In this document: positions 34,869 through 47,109 of the stretch, one piece after another
How positions within the stretch are numbered: position 1 is the first letter of the stretch
Layout: each line of letters begins with the position of its first letter
DNA from: Atherix ibis
Taxonomy: Eukaryota; Arthropoda; Insecta; Diptera; Athericidae
Length of the DNA stretch: 64,000 bases
Direction of reading: 5' to 3'
Assembly (NCBI GenBank): GCA_958298945.1
Contig: OY282610.1
Span: 46,631,667 to 46,695,666 of the forward strand
Program-made: the position numbers and the translations under genes
Notes under the pieces: model-generated
The model's database searches: none
Told to the model about the DNA's origin: nothing
What the model saw: the letters and a program-made list of their open reading frames with translations, nothing else

Positions 34869-37800
34869 ATGCAGCGTACACCGCGAACACAGGAGAGCTA
34901 TTTTAATGTTCCGGAATCGATAACATTGCTTAATATTGTAAAATCTGACCAAATCCAAAGTGCATTTCAATCGAATCGTAAAAATCATGCCAGTGTTTGG
35001 GAAATGGTTGCCGCTATGCTTGGCAGGTGTAATGACAAGAAGCGTAGTGCGAAACAGTGCTGTAATCGTTATGAGAATTTGAAAAAGATTTATACACAAT
35101 TGAAACGGAATCCGGAAAAGCATGTTAGACGAAACTGGCCCTATATGTATTTGTTTCGGGAAATTGAGGAGCAACGGGGTGAATGTTGGGGCTCCAACTC
35201 GAAACGTAACAAATCCGAATCGTATTTGCTAACACGGCGTTGCCTTACAATTAAATCAAAAGATTTCCAAAGTGATCGAAAGAATCAAAACGAATTGGCC
35301 GGTGGCGTTGGTGGTGCTGATGCTGATGCTGATGCTGATGCCGATGTTGATGGTGGTGGTGGTGGTGGTGGTGGTGTTGGTTGTGGTGGAGGTGGTGGTG
35401 ATCCAGATTTGTTAGCAAATGTCAGCGCCACCGAGATGGAGGGTGGTTTCGATAATGGTGGCCGTGCTAGTGATGGTGGTGGCGGTTGCGACGGAAATCC
35501 AACTGCAAATCGAATTGGAATGGGAAATTGTGATATTGGTGATATTGGAATTGGATTTGGCGAAGCTGCATCCGCAAGAGATAGCAGTGCATTTGGTAGC
35601 ACTTATAATCCTAATATTAGTGAGAATGGTAGAAACCGTTTCAATATGGCTGGCAAGATTCGAGAAGAAATTGCCAAAATTAATAGAAATGAAGTATCAT
35701 CGGCTAATATGAACGCTGTTAGCAATGATGGCAGCATCAACGTTGCGAGCAATCTGAATTTTTCGTTCGGAACCGTAATGCCTACGACGATTGTAAATAG
35801 TAGCCACCATCATCATCTCAGCGATAATAGTTACGATCATCTTAACAGCATTAAGTATGTGGGACTCTTTCAAATATCATAAAAATTCCCTTATTACTAT
35901 TAATAATAGTAGTAGTTTTTATTATTTAATTTTAGTTTTTTTCTAATATTCTTTTTTTTTGTTTGTTTTTTTTTGTTTAGGGAAGAGCTGCCTGATCCAG
36001 ATTATGATAGTAATGCGGACAATTCATATGGGTAATTATCCTTAATATATATATATATATATATATTTACCTTTTCGATCACAAACCACCTGTCCCTGTC
36101 CGTCCTCTCACGCCTTTATATAATCAAATTAAAGGTATGCGAGAGCGGAAATTTTTATAGTTTTTATATTATTATGATTAAATTAATGTACTTTTGAATG
36201 ATTATATAGAAAATATTAAACCACCTGGAATACTTTTTAATTTAAGAATCCATAAATATTTTCATTACTTTTTAACATTGATTATTTCCAAAACATATTA
36301 TTAGTTAGTCGAAAAAGTTCGTGGCGTTTTCCGTACAGATGGAGTTAAAAAAGCAAATAATGCGGCAGTAAACACTTTAAAACGTTTCAAAGGTGATACT
36401 TAAAGCTTTGTGTAGCGTAAAATTTTATTCAAATCGTTGTAGTGTATCAAAATTTATTAAAGTTCAAAAATAGACCAGAATGAAGAGAAAATTTGCTAGA
36501 TTTTACTATACCACTTTGATAAAGGCGACAATGTATCGCAAGGTTGCGAAAAAATTTGTGGTATTTATGGTAAACGTGCTGTATCAAAATCAACAGTACA
36601 CAAATGCTTCGCTTGCTTTCGTTCTGGAAATTTCGATATCAAGATGAGCCCCGTTCTCGTCGTCCAATTACTGAAAAACGTGGTGAAATTCTCGAAAAAA
36701 ATCTCGCCTATCAGCAGTCATGACATTGCTTAGCTCATGAATTAAACATTCATCATCGAACAGTTTTTAAGCATTTGTGAAACGGTAAAAGAAAATCGAT
36801 GTTTGAGGGCCTCATGAATTAAATGCGATACGCTGCTGAAGCGCAATGAAATCGCGCCATTTCTCAAGCGGATCATAACTGGTCATGAAAAATGGGTTAA
36901 ATGCGAGAATATCGTTCGAAAGAGATCATGGAAACAGAGAGATGAACGATCATAAGCAATTCTAAAGGATTGATGGCCAATAAGGTTACGCTTTGCGTAT
37001 GGTTCATTATGTACCGCTAGCGTTTCGTCAAATTGTTAACTCGATGCTGCAGTGTAAACAAATCGAGAGATTATGCCAAGCGAATGAGATAAAACGGCCA
37101 GAATTGATCAAGAGGAATGGTGTCGTTTTCCACCACGATACCATTTGACCACACACATCATTGATAACTCCCTAAAAATTAAGAGAGCTTACCTAGGAAG
37201 TTTTGATGCATCCACCGTTTAGCCCAGACAAAGCACCCTCAGACAACCATTTGTTTCAATCTCTGCAGATCTCTCTTACTGGAAACAAACTGGCTTTATG
37301 GGAGGCCTGTAAAAATCCCTTGCTTCAGTTTTTCAACCAATAACCACAAAAGTTCTTTACTGATGGAATCATGGCTCCGCCCGAAAAATAACGAAATATT
37401 GTTGATAATAATGGAGAACATTTAATTAGAATTAATTGATTTTAATATTCCGATTTGAGCTCCTTTATTTTACTCAAAAAAACGCCACCAACTTTTTCGA
37501 CTAACCAATATTAAATGTATCAGGGGTATAAGCTTAAATCTGCTGTTTGGTCATAGATGGCGTGAGTGAGCGTATTAAACTACCATGGGCACGCCATACT
37601 TTTTTTTATGAGTTTGACATCTGTCAGCATTAATCAGTGCACATTGTCAGCTATTTCGTACAACAACATACATTTTTCCTTTGGTAATCATGTCTAGTTT
37701 TGCGCTAGCAAAACAGCATATGCGGGAAGCTCTGGTTTTCTGCTTCAATTTGATGAAATCGGCTGCCAAATCGCATCGAATACTTATGGAGGCCTATGGT

Positions 37801-39319
37801 GACAGTGCTTTATCGGAAACAACGTGCCGAGATTGATTTCGTCGGTTGACCATCAATTGCAGGACCATCAATTGCAGGCTCTTTTGGACGAAGACGATAC
37901 CCAATCGCAAAAAATGCTCGCGGAGCAATTGGGAGTTACTCAACCAGCCATTACCATTCGTCTGCGTACCATGGGGAAGATTGAAAAGATCGGAAAAAGG
38001 GTGCCGAAAAGTCGTTTCTGCATCGGATTGTGACAGGCGATGAAAAGTGGATATAGTTCGAGAATCCTAAACACAAGAAAGCGTGGGTTGATCCCGGCCA
38101 ACCGTCAACATCTTCCCCAAGACCAAATCGGTTCGGACGGAAGACGATGCTGTGCGTTTGGTGGGATCAGCAGGATATCGTCTACTATGAGATGTTGAAA
38201 CTTGGTGAAACTGTCAATGACCACCGCTACCACCAACTGATCAAATTGCACCGTGCTCTGCGTGAAAAAAGGACGAATTATCAACAAAGACATGACAAGC
38301 TGATTTTCCTCCACGACAACGCACCATCGCACACGTCAAAAATGGTCCAAACCTACTTGGAGACATTCAACTGGGTGGTACTACCTCACCTCGCTTATTC
38401 ACCAGACCTGACCCCTTCTACCACCTGTTTTCGTCGATATGCCACGCGCTTGCTGAGCAGAACTTCCATTCTTACAAAAATGTCTTGATGAGTGGTTTGC
38501 CTCGAAAGAGAATAAAATTTTTTTGGCGTGGTATCCATAAATTGCCCGAGAGATGGAAAAAATGTGTAGCTAGCGAGGGCAAGTACGTTAAATAAATTTG
38601 TTTTTGCTTTGTATGAAAAAAACATGTGTTTTTTGACACACACAAACAGCGGATTTAAGCTTATACACCTGGTAAACGATTTTTTCATAAAAATACGAGT
38701 ATTTACTAAAAATTTTCATTAACATTTCCTTTGTTTCGATATTTACCAAATTTATAATAAAAATTGAGAATTTTTGGAGAATTTTTTCGCTCTTTTCACA
38801 AATGGTTTTCCATTAAAAAAATTTTGTGAATTTTCTCAACGGAATTTTGAAGAAAATTTTATCGTCTTTTAATTTCTTAAAGATTAAATATTTTAATAAA
38901 TTAAAAAAAATTCTCATTTTACCTAAAATGTTGGTTTATTTTTTGAATTAATTGTTTGCTTGTTAAAAGAGAACTTAATCGTGTTTTTGAATTTCTACAG
39001 GCATCATGACATGTACAATTATTGTTCAAATGATAATGAAAGAAATATCCTACATCCTGACGTTATAGTGGATACGGAACATGTTTCAGAGCCTTCAAGG
39101 TTACCAAAAGGAAATAAGAGAAAATTATCTACCTCAACTGTTGTGGAGAGCACACATAGTGAATCAATGGAATATATCATGAATTTTCTTATACGGAATG
39201 ACGAAAAACAGGATCGATTAGTGGAACGGCTAAGCCAACTTGCCGATTACTTCGAACGAGCTGTTGTTGCCATGGAACGAGTAGCAACTAGGCATTGTTG
39301 CATTCACAATTGCAAATAG
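34869..39319 (+). CDS. Myb/SANT-like (trihelix-type) DNA-binding protein
   Basis: Three exons: 34869-35854, 35981-36031, 39001-39319. They total 1356 bp, 451 aa, and phases agree at both joins (AA|G and GG|G). Residues 15-105 form a Myb/SANT-like domain with helices carrying LLNIVKSDQIQSAF, VWEMVAAML, the RSAKQCCNRYENLKKIY core and NWPYMYLFREIEEQ, as in trihelix regulators. Residues 144-178 are an Asp-Ala run and a Gly-rich tract from GATGCT and GGT repeats. The middle is low-complexity Asn/Ser/Gly and includes HHHH. Exon 2 adds acidic EELPDPDYDSNAD. Exon 3 ends in a likely amphipathic coiled helix (NDEKQDRLVERLSQLADYFE) before HCCIHNCK and stop, probably for multimerisation. It is likely a nuclear regulator. 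I cannot name the orthologue. Intron 2 (2969 bp) hosts two mariners. Confidence 0.8.
35318..35400. repeat. Coding GATGCT and GGT microsatellites
   Basis: A GCTGAT hexamer run (about 35318-35341) followed by a GGT run (35350-35400) inside exon 1 of the Myb/SANT-like gene. They encode Asp-Ala and Gly tracts that probably vary in length between individuals. Confidence 0.85.
36042..36065. repeat. AT dinucleotide microsatellite
   Basis: An AT run of about 12 units just inside intron 2 of the Myb/SANT-like gene, close to the donor. Confidence 0.85.
36301..37508 (+). mobile_element. Mariner in intron 2 of the Myb/SANT gene
   Basis: TA at 36299-36300. Left repeat TTAGTTAGTCGAAAAAGTTC (36301) and right repeat, inverted, TTGGTTAGTCGAAAAAGTTG (ending 37508), then TA at 37509-37510. 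28 of the first 30 positions agree. The total is 1208 bp. The transposase is ruined: only scraps such as DEPRSRRPITEKRGEI, HELNIHHRTVFKHL, NKVTLCVW and NGVVFHH-like text at 37125 are legible, in shifting frames. Insertion is in the same sense as the host gene. Confidence 0.9.
37520..38672 (+). mobile_element. Mos1-like mariner, 11 bp from the previous one
   Basis: TA at 37518-37519. Left repeat TCAGGGGTATAAGCTTAAAT from 37520; right repeat, inverted, CCAGGTGTATAAGCTTAAAT ending at 38672; then TA at 38673-38674. 27 of 30 terminal positions agree, and the sequence follows the Mos1-type end. The total is 1153 bp, about 130 bp shorter than a full Mos1-like element. It too sits in intron 2 and points the same way as the host gene. 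Confidence 0.92.
37690..38595 (+). pseudogene. Mos1-like transposase, deleted and shifted
   Basis: Starts MSSFALAKQHMREALVFCFN and ends GIHKLPERWKKCVASEGKYV before TAA at 38593-38595, the normal Mos1-family termini. Between them a Trp-to-stop (TGA near 37830) follows AYGDSALSETTCRD. A block around the first linker is lost before LQALLDEDDTQSQKMLAEQL. The WVPHEL region is deleted between GKRVPKS and FLHRIVTGDEKWI (Asp 1), with a stop right after. MLCVWWDQQDIVYYE, FLHDNAPSHTSK (Asp 2) and LAYSPDLTPS (Asp 3 region, altered) follow. The transposase is clearly non-functional. Confidence 0.92.
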
Positions 39320-40070
39320 ATAGTATACTCTCTAAAGTCCTTTAGCACTCGTTATTTATGTTCAATTTGATTCATTTCATAAAATAATTTTGTGTTATTT
39401 TTAATTGTTTCATTTTCATTTTTTTTAATTATATAAATAGTCATTTAATATAAATCGTTTAAATATAAAAACTAAACCAAAAAGAGAACAAAAACTTACA
39501 AATAAATCAGAAATAAAAATGTTAACGCACAATCATCATAAGTTTATATACAAAATAAAAAGAAAATAATTAAATAAAAGTGAGAAATGACGTTCTTTTT
39601 TTAAGTTTTAACAAAACTATGACTAGATGATTATGCACCACTGTTAATTATTGGTTAATTAATTGTTATAATTATTATTTTTCTATGAAAGAAATGTAAT
39701 TTCAGTGGCCAAATATAAAATGTGTTCTCTGTTTAAAAATAAATTTTATTTAATTCGATTTGTTCATTTTTTTTTGTATTCGTTTATTTATTAATGATGA
39801 TTTATGATTTGTGTCTTAATCTGTAAGAAATCCTATTTGCCTAAAGAAATTAACAAAATATCGATGTGTGGGTCTTTTATCATCATTACACATCAACGAC
39901 GTTACCCTTTCTATGGCAATTTGGTTTTTTTTTTCTCTAGGTCAGCACAACAACTTTCTATTTCGAAACTGATGGTCCTATGAGGCTTCGTTTATTAACA
40001 CATCCACTATCTAAGGTAAATTTGTTATCATTACTCAGAAGTCTGTTAAAATGTTTATTAAACTTTTAAT
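39320..40070. other. 3' flank of the Myb/SANT gene
   Basis: AT-rich. Several AATAAA signals (for example near 39503, 39557 and 39572) could serve as poly-A sites for the plus-strand gene. No further gene was seen. Confidence 0.5.
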
Positions 40071-40071
40071 A

Positions 40072-40904
40072 CGAGATGTGTTCAAAAAGTATCGCGAATT
40101 TTGTGTTTTTTTTTCAAAAATTATTTATTTATTCCCCATCAGATATTATACACTTGTGCCAACGTTTTTTCCAATTCTCGAAGCACTTCAAAAAATCATT
40201 TTTTGTGATCTTGTTCAGATCCTCCTTCGATGCCGTCTTTATCTCCTCAATCGTAGCGTAGCGTCGTCCTTTCAAGGGGCTTTTCAGTTTCGGGAACAAG
40301 AAAAAGTCACAGGGGGGCAGATCTGGGGAATACGGGGGCTGCGGTATTATTAGTGTGTTGTTTTTGGCCAAAAATGGCAAAAGCCAATTTTTGTTCTTCC
40401 ACAAATCCGGGCGTTTCTGGCTGATTGATTCGCGCAACTTGCGCATAATTTCCAGGTAATATTCCTTATTGACCGTTCTACCCTGTGGCAAGAACTCATG
40501 ATGCACCACGCCCCTGCAATCGAAGAAAACTAAGCAAAACCTTCACATTCGACCGAACTTGGCGCTTTTTTCGGTCTTGTCTAGTGCGGTAGCTTCAATT
40601 GGGATGATTGAGCTTTAATTTCCACGTCATAACCATAAACCCATGATTTGTCACCAGTTATGATCCTCTTGAGCAAATTTGGGTCGTCGCGGACAGTTCC
40701 TTAGCAATGTTAAGGCGATGCTGTTTTTGGTCAAAATTGAGCAAAAATCAATTTTCCAAAAAAAAATTGAACATTCAAAAATGGCCGAACTGGTCGGTAT
40801 AAGTGAGAGACATGAGTACCAACATAACGCTACAAAAAATCGAAAATCTAGTATACGTAACCCGAGTAAATTCAAAATTCGCGATACTTTTTGAACATAC
40901 CTCG
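40072..40904 (-). mobile_element. Internally deleted mariner-like element
   Basis: TA at 40070-40071. Left end CGAGATGTGTTCAAAAAGTA (40072); right end, inverted, CGAGGTATGTTCAAAAAGTA (ending 40904); TA at 40905-40906. About 30 terminal bp agree with two or three changes, continuing TCGCGAATTTTG. The length of 833 bp is well below an autonomous copy. Confidence 0.92.
40129..40680 (-). pseudogene. Transposase C-terminal half, Asp 2 block deleted
   Basis: From near 40680 the minus strand reads LLKRIITGDKSWVYGYDVEI (Asp 1 block) and then, with shifts, RQVRSNVKVLLSF. The open part 40129-40509 reads VHHEFLPQGRTVNKEYYLEI, KRPDLWKNKNW, then directly FLAKNNTLIIPQPPYSPDL. The HHDNAPAH block is missing by a clean deletion. 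The Asp 3 block (SPDLPPCDFFLFPKLK) and the tail CFENWKKRWHKCIISDGE are intact. No N-terminal HTH is left. Confidence 0.88.
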
Positions 40905-41219
40905 TAGATGTCCATAACCACCAATAAATAATTTCATAGATTTATACTCAAAAGAAAAAAATATCTTAGAACTCAAAATCCACCATGAGCTTTGCTATCG
41001 AAAAATATATCAACAATAGTAAACGTGTTAATTCATAATTTAATTTTTTGCCATACAATAATAGATTTCAAATAAGAACGACTATAATCAATAAGAATGA
41101 TACTCGTATGTTCGTTTTTCTTCCAATAAAACAAAAAAGTAAAGTGTCAAATTAAAATTTATTATTTTATTTTGAAGTTAAATTGATACGCTTATGTTCT
41201 GAAAATACAATAACATCAT

Positions 41220-42087
41220 TGAAATGGCTCCGTTTACAGAACTGAATACGATGGTTCCGATTTTTGACCACCTTTTGCAATAACTCCGTCCTTAATTTAC
41301 GTATTTAGCGGTAATACTCAATTTTGATGCATCATTGATTGCTGGTTTATTGGCCATTGCACAGTTAAAACACAACTTCTTGGAGGCCATTGCACATCCG
41401 CATTTCTTGAAATTATCAATTTTGGCATGGACTTTATGTCACGAAAGCTCAATTTTATTGAAACCACATATCCGTTGTTAATTGAATATCTTTCCATTCA
41501 TATTTTAAAAAGATTGTTATCATCGATCTATACCGCTCACTATTGACAATAACGGCAACTTCTTCCTTATTTTGAAAAAAATAAGGAACCCCACCAAACG
41601 GTCACTTTTTCCGAATATAAAGGTTACTCGTGAATAAATTGTGGATTGGCTTCATCCCAGTAATAAAAATTTTGTTTATACATAGATGCAGAGAAATTAA
41701 AATGCGCAGCATCTGAGAAGATGAATTTCTTGGAAAAATCAGTACCATTTTGAAATTGTACCAGAGTAAAATCACCAAATTCACGGCGTTAACGATGGTC
41801 CAACAGCTTCAATTCTTGTGTGATAAGAATTTTATAAGGATATAAGCCCACATCCAACCGTAAAATATACCATATCCCAAATGTTGAGAACGTCTTGAAA
41901 TCGATAAATTTGGGTCTTTATCAACACTTGCCCGATAAAGTTCAAAACTTTCCATAGTTCGACGAATAGTGTGCATACTAAGCCGATTATGACGACCATA
42001 AATTGAAAGAAGTGCACGATAAGTTGCAAAAAAATAACGATTATTTTGGATAATTTCCAAGCGTTGTTGAGGCGTATATCTTTTCAT
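41220..42087 (-). pseudogene. DD41D mariner-like transposase, decayed copy
   Basis: Starts MKRYTPQQRLEIIQNNRYFF at 42087, the same opening as 42-1126. The HTH region (YRALLSIYGRHNRLSMHTIR) is shortened after RRTMESFE. Later pieces read ELLDHR-like near 41800, KFIFSDAAHFNFSASMYKQN near 41690 (Asp 1 block), and TVIVNSERYRSMI near 41530. Then it decays before the Asp 3 block. The two copies share layout across their full length, so both descend from one family rather than from neighbours of each other. Confidence 0.78.
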
Positions 42088-42099
42088 GAATAAATGTAA

Positions 42100-43079
42100 A
42101 CCTTACTTAATAGAACTGATAGTGACAGAAGATTTGAAAATTTCAAATATCGCCACACCGTCCATTTAAAAACAGATCACCCCTATTGATCCCGCGATAA
42201 ACAGATCACCCCTATAAAGGGTGCGATAGCTAAATCTTCCGTCATGAAGAAAGTATGAGAAAACGGTAGTCTGTAGCCAAAATAGGATAATAGCCTTGAT
42301 TCCAGACTAATCCCCATGAAGCAATTCCTCACAATGATCCCACGGGGAGTCATATTTGGGATCGTATTTCTACAGCGTCTTAAGAAAATTCCCCCCCTAC
42401 CGACGAAAAAAAAGACTCGGAAATAGTGAGTGGATATAGTGGTCGGACAAAGTGAGAATAGTAATCTGAGGAAAGTTTGCGGTAAGATAAACTCGGAAGT
42501 AGTGAGCGAGAATAGTGCTCAGAGGAGGTGTGCAGTAAGATAGACTCGAAAAAGAAAAAAGGAGAGTCGTTAAAATAGTATTCGGTAAGGAATGAAATAG
42601 TACGCGATGAGAAGAATTAAGCTATCAAAAAGGTTTTAAGAATTGTGAAAAACTGGTAATAAATAAAAGAGTTGGTTGAGATTCTATTGGAAAATTATAA
42701 AAGTCTGTTACTCCAGAAAAGTCTGACACGACATTAAAAGGATTTCATTCAGAATGTGCTATAGTGTATTAGTCAAAATACCAAGGACATACGAGATTAC
42801 TGAATTGGACGACCACAAAAGAAATTGATTTAATAACCATTTAACTTGAATCGATTCAATGCATTAAATACTTATAATTGTAAACAGAGACGGCCGATAT
42901 TGTAACATTTTTCGAAAAATTTTCATAACTGATTTAAATTTAAAATTCCAATATAAAAGGCAAACGCAGAACGAATATAATAAAGAAATTCCATAGTACT
43001 TGTAAATATGGTCGTCATGCGACTATGAGTCGATATCATAGAATAATGAGATGTGATAACAATTGCCTTTTCATCACCC
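42100..43079. other. Unassigned repeat-like region
   Basis: The phrase AACAGATCACCCCTAT occurs twice (42171 and 42211). Phrases built on ACTCGGAA(A/G)TAGTGAG recur at 42413 and 42488, with relatives near 42544. The text looks like the leader or LTR-adjacent region of a retroelement, but I find no protein and no defined ends. Confidence 0.4.
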
Positions 43080-43735
43080 AAATATTTCACATTTCTTTCA
43101 ACTTTTAATAACATATGCACTCTTGATATCCCACCCTTTTGTTGACCTCAAGAAAAAAAATTCTCAGGCCATTGATTAAAAATTTATTTTTGAAATTATT
43201 TTCCACTCTCTTTTCTATACTTTTTATATTTAAATATTTTTGAAACACCAGACCTCGCCAGATATTATTGCACTCATCTGCTCAGGTGGTCTGATAGTCC
43301 GCCCGGGAATCCCCAGGATCGTCTCCCGTCTCATCATCTCTTCAGTGTTCTAGCAGCTAATTTCAGCTAAAAAATTTAATTCCTGCCACCTTCCGAGATC
43401 ACCTCACGTACAATTTGGCCTCCACTCCCCGTCTAATTGCACGTCGTCATTAAGAACCATCAGCCGTTCAGCTATTAAACAAATAGTTCACATTTCTTTC
43501 AACTTTTAATAACATATGCGCCCTTGATACCTATGCATTCCCACCTTTTTGTTGACCTCAAGAAAAAAATTTCTCAGGAAAAAAAAAGTTAAAAGTGCTT
43601 ATTGTATTTAAATATTTGTGAAACACAAATTTTTGGCGTCGAAGATAAATAAGATCCTTGCACCAATACTTTATTTTGTTAACAAGCTATCAGACCTCGC
43701 CAGATACTACTGCATCCATCTGCTCAGCTGCTTTA
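43075..43735. repeat. Direct repeat pair, ~410 bp apart
   Basis: TTCACATTTCTTTCAACTTT at 43086 recurs at 43491. Each copy continues TAATAACATATGC, then CTTGATA, CCCACC and TTTGTTGACCTCAAGAAAAA, then TTCTCAGG. Further on, TTTAAATATTTTTGAAACAC (43229) matches TTTAAATATTTGTGAAACAC (43608), and CAGACCTCGCCAGATATTAT (43250) matches CAGACCTCGCCAGATACTAC (43690). Offsets vary (405, 379, 440), so small insertions or deletions separate the copies. They could be two copies of an LTR or a duplicated block. Confidence 0.75.
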
Positions 43736-43745
43736 TAACCCCATA

Positions 43746-44165
43746 TTATCCGTAACGTATTCTCTGTAATATCCAATTCGTTCGTCTAAGCATCACTATC
43801 CATATGTAGAGGCATCCGACAACAGAAATCCCCGACTCCTCCGTGAATTTGAGCATCGTTTTATAGTTTCCAAAAGATACCCCATCGTCCGTATTCAAAA
43901 ATTTACTAAGATCCACAGATGTTGATTCCGTGCTCCCTGCACAGCAATAATTGCTTCTTCGACATGACATTGCCAGTATGAATACGTCACGTTTTAACAA
44001 CCTACTCTCTAAACTAAGTATTCCCTCCAAGCCAATATTTACCATGATGTTTTTGAGGATATTTTGGGTGCCCTCAGTGCACTTGGCCATAATGGTATTC
44101 GGATTTATGCATGTATTCTCTGACTTGGAATAATTATTTGTTATTAAATAAATAATTCTTCCCAT
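43746..44165 (-). other. Open frame of 139 codons, not recognised
   Basis: Opens MGRIIYLITNNYSKSENTCI and ends with IWIVMLRRTNWILQRIRYG. Composition is ordinary rather than AT-driven, with six Cys, but I recognise no domain. It directly adjoins the direct repeat pair, so a decayed retroelement frame is plausible. An orphan gene is possible. No splice or promoter evidence was found. Confidence 0.25.
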
Positions 44166-47109
44166 AAAAAATGGCTCAAAAACTAAGGGGAAATTTGTTG
44201 TGAAAATACAAATATTTTTATTTATTATTTCAAGAATTTTTAAAATACTATAAATACTGCCACAAATTGATTATTTGAACTCATTTATCCAGTTAAAAAC
44301 GTAAAAAATATTCAAAATAGATAATATCTGAATCCTTTCTATGTGAATAAAATCATTACAAATGTTATAGGGTAGAATATCGATGACAAATTATAATAAA
44401 TACATTTTATAATAAGTTAATTAATAAATAAGTTTTATAAATAGTTAATTATATATATATTTATATATATATAAAGTTTAATAAATAGTAGGAAAATATG
44501 CAATAACTAATGTCAATATAATCATTACAAATGTTACAAATAGTTTTTGTCACGATTAAAGGCACATAAGATATTTTTGAAGTATATATTATTTTATTCT
44601 TAGTTTTTACTTTTTTTTAAAAATAATGCCTAAATAAGTGTATTTAAAAATTTATTTAAAAAAATAAATCATTCCACATAAATACGTGAAAATATGCTGT
44701 TTTCAACTAAATGGATAAAATAAGACCTTACAAATACAATATGTTCTAACAACACAATGTTCAGAAATATTTTTACACAAAACGGGTTTAAACTTTAAAT
44801 GATACGAACTTCTTCTAGGAATTTCTTCTTTAAAAATATATTTATAATTAGCAAATTAGTGAATTAATTTCACATTCAATTATTAATAAGATACCACAAA
44901 TAAAAATAGTTAATAATATATATGTAAATATATACGCAATATGCTTACAGAAATGCCGATACTAGTACGATTCCTTTTGTCCACAGTTTATCAACTGACT
45001 GCTATAATTTTTAATTTATAAATTATTGCATTGAGAAATATCCACCAAATCTGATTCTAATTATTAAAAAGTAGAATAAAATAAACTCTTCGCGTTACAA
45101 TAGGAGATACTAAGATTATTTCAATACACAATTGGTATTAATGAATCCAAAAAGAGGCGCGCACTTAAGAGGAAATACTTTAACTCATCTGAAAATGCAC
45201 GTTTTCTATGCGAATACCGACAAACTACCGACAAGAACGCTTATTGCGTTATCATGTGATAATCGGTGAATTTACGCAGAGACGCCGGCACATTTAAGAT
45301 TTAAGTCAAATTAACTAAATACAATATCAGCGAAAAGCCTATTGAATTGTTATTTTATTGTCGAATGCTTTTCACTGCGAATGAATGCAGGTTAAAGAAG
45401 CACACAACATTGTCAGTTACACCAACCTTAAGAAAAAGCACCACAATAAACTCTATACGTCGGCCCATTGATTATAAATTCAATGTAATTTTTTGATGCT
45501 GTATATTGATGACAAAAAGAGTAAAGGGGATAGAAAATAATGTCTCCTTAATAAAAATATTCTTAGGCATTAGTATTAGTGTTGTACAGTTGGTAAATAA
45601 GAGAGCCGGGTATGATTCGTTCTCACTAAATTTTGTAGTCACTTGCCAAGCATTTGGAAGTTTTCGTATAAATTCGAGTACATCACTGGTCATTATGAAA
45701 CACAACCTCCAGCCCCGGTTGAATTTACATTATTTTTTTAAAAACATTTTTCGATGCATAATTAAATATAATGAGTATCAGAAGAAAAGAAAAGCTACCG
45801 GATTTAAAAATACATCGAAAAGATGAAGAGAATTTTCCTCTCCGCCACTGGCAATGCTACTGGGAATTTTGAAATTTCCTTATCATTCTAAGGTCACAAA
45901 CGGGACGCACAGACACATTCGCAACCAATGCGTCCGTGCGTGATTGATTGATTGGCTTTGCGATTAATAATTCAGGGAAAACCCTATAAATGCCATTCGC
46001 ATATTTGTGATTTTATCAATAAACGTTGTCCTCATTCTCTAATCAAGTTATTTTATTTTTAGATATTCTTACACGTTTTTGCTTTACTGTTTTCCTTATC
46101 ACAATAAATCCTACCATCTCTATGATATTTTGAAATTGTTTAATTTCTTTACTAATTTATTGTCATTATTTTTATTGATCGATTGTTATTTTTGATATTA
46201 TAGAGTTTATTAACCAAAATAGAAGAATTTCATAATATTTATTATTTACTTGAAGATTTCTGTTTGCATGTCAATGACTTAAAGAAAATTTACATCTTTT
46301 TAGTTGATTAATTTATGATAAAAGAAATCATTATTAATTTTACAGAAGAAAAAATGAAATAAATACATAGTTAATAATAAGAAAACATTATATTTTATAT
46401 AAAAAACAAATATTTAATTATATTTAATAAAATATTCTTCGTTTTTTGTTGTTGTTCAATATTGGTTGATTGTTAAAAGTTCAAAAAACAATTTCGAAGT
46501 CAATATTTTTATTTATTGTTCAAAAGACAATAAATATAACATAATTCTTGCAAATGTGTAAATATTTTTTATTTTAAAATATATTAACTTTTAGTAGAAA
46601 GTTATTGTTGTGTAAGTATTGATTTCCAGAAGGAGAATTACTATATTAATGAATGTTATAGATCAAATAATTGAAGTTTATATTTTGTGTAGAGACATTT
46701 TTAGATTGGTTTATCGGTTGACATTTGTAACATGGAATGTACTGTATACTAATAGACACCTTCGTCAAATCTACTTGCAACGCTAAATGCATATATTTAT
46801 GATATTAAACTCGTTTTAATGTAATTCAGAAATTATTCATTAGCTCTTGATTGAATATATTTATGGTATTTGATAAAGGGAATAATTAGAAATAGAAACC
46901 CCAGTATTTAAACATTTTCTTGCTTTTTATCTTTATCTGAATTTTTATTATAAAGATGCATATAACCTATCTAGAAAACTGATCAACAATATCAAGGGTC
47001 TTATTCCAATTTGTTTAAAAATAATTGTATTTTTTTTCAATATAATACAAAAAATTTGGTAGAAAAGAATTTTATAAACGCATTCGAAATAAAAATTAAA
47101 CATTTATTT
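44166..47109. other. AT-rich intergenic DNA
   Basis: No gene recognised. TATATATAT runs occur at 44448-44470. A less AT-rich patch at 45820-46040 carries CGGGACGCACAGACACATTC, CCTATAAATGCC and ATCAATAAACG, an order (TATA, then AATAAA) seen in LTRs, but no partner copy or ends were found. Two opposed short frames at 45472-45826 show no domain. Confidence 0.5.

Noticed and set aside
35285..35602. Pro-rich open frame on the minus strand
   Set aside because: It is the antisense shadow of the Gly-rich tract in exon 1 of the Myb/SANT-like gene.
42100..42600. Retroelement leader or LTR
   Set aside because: Repeated phrases are suggestive, but no primer-binding site, gag or ends could be shown, so it is listed only as unassigned.
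45820..46050. Possible solo LTR (TATA-like box then AATAAA)
   Set aside because: No TG...CA ends, no target duplication and no second copy in the window.
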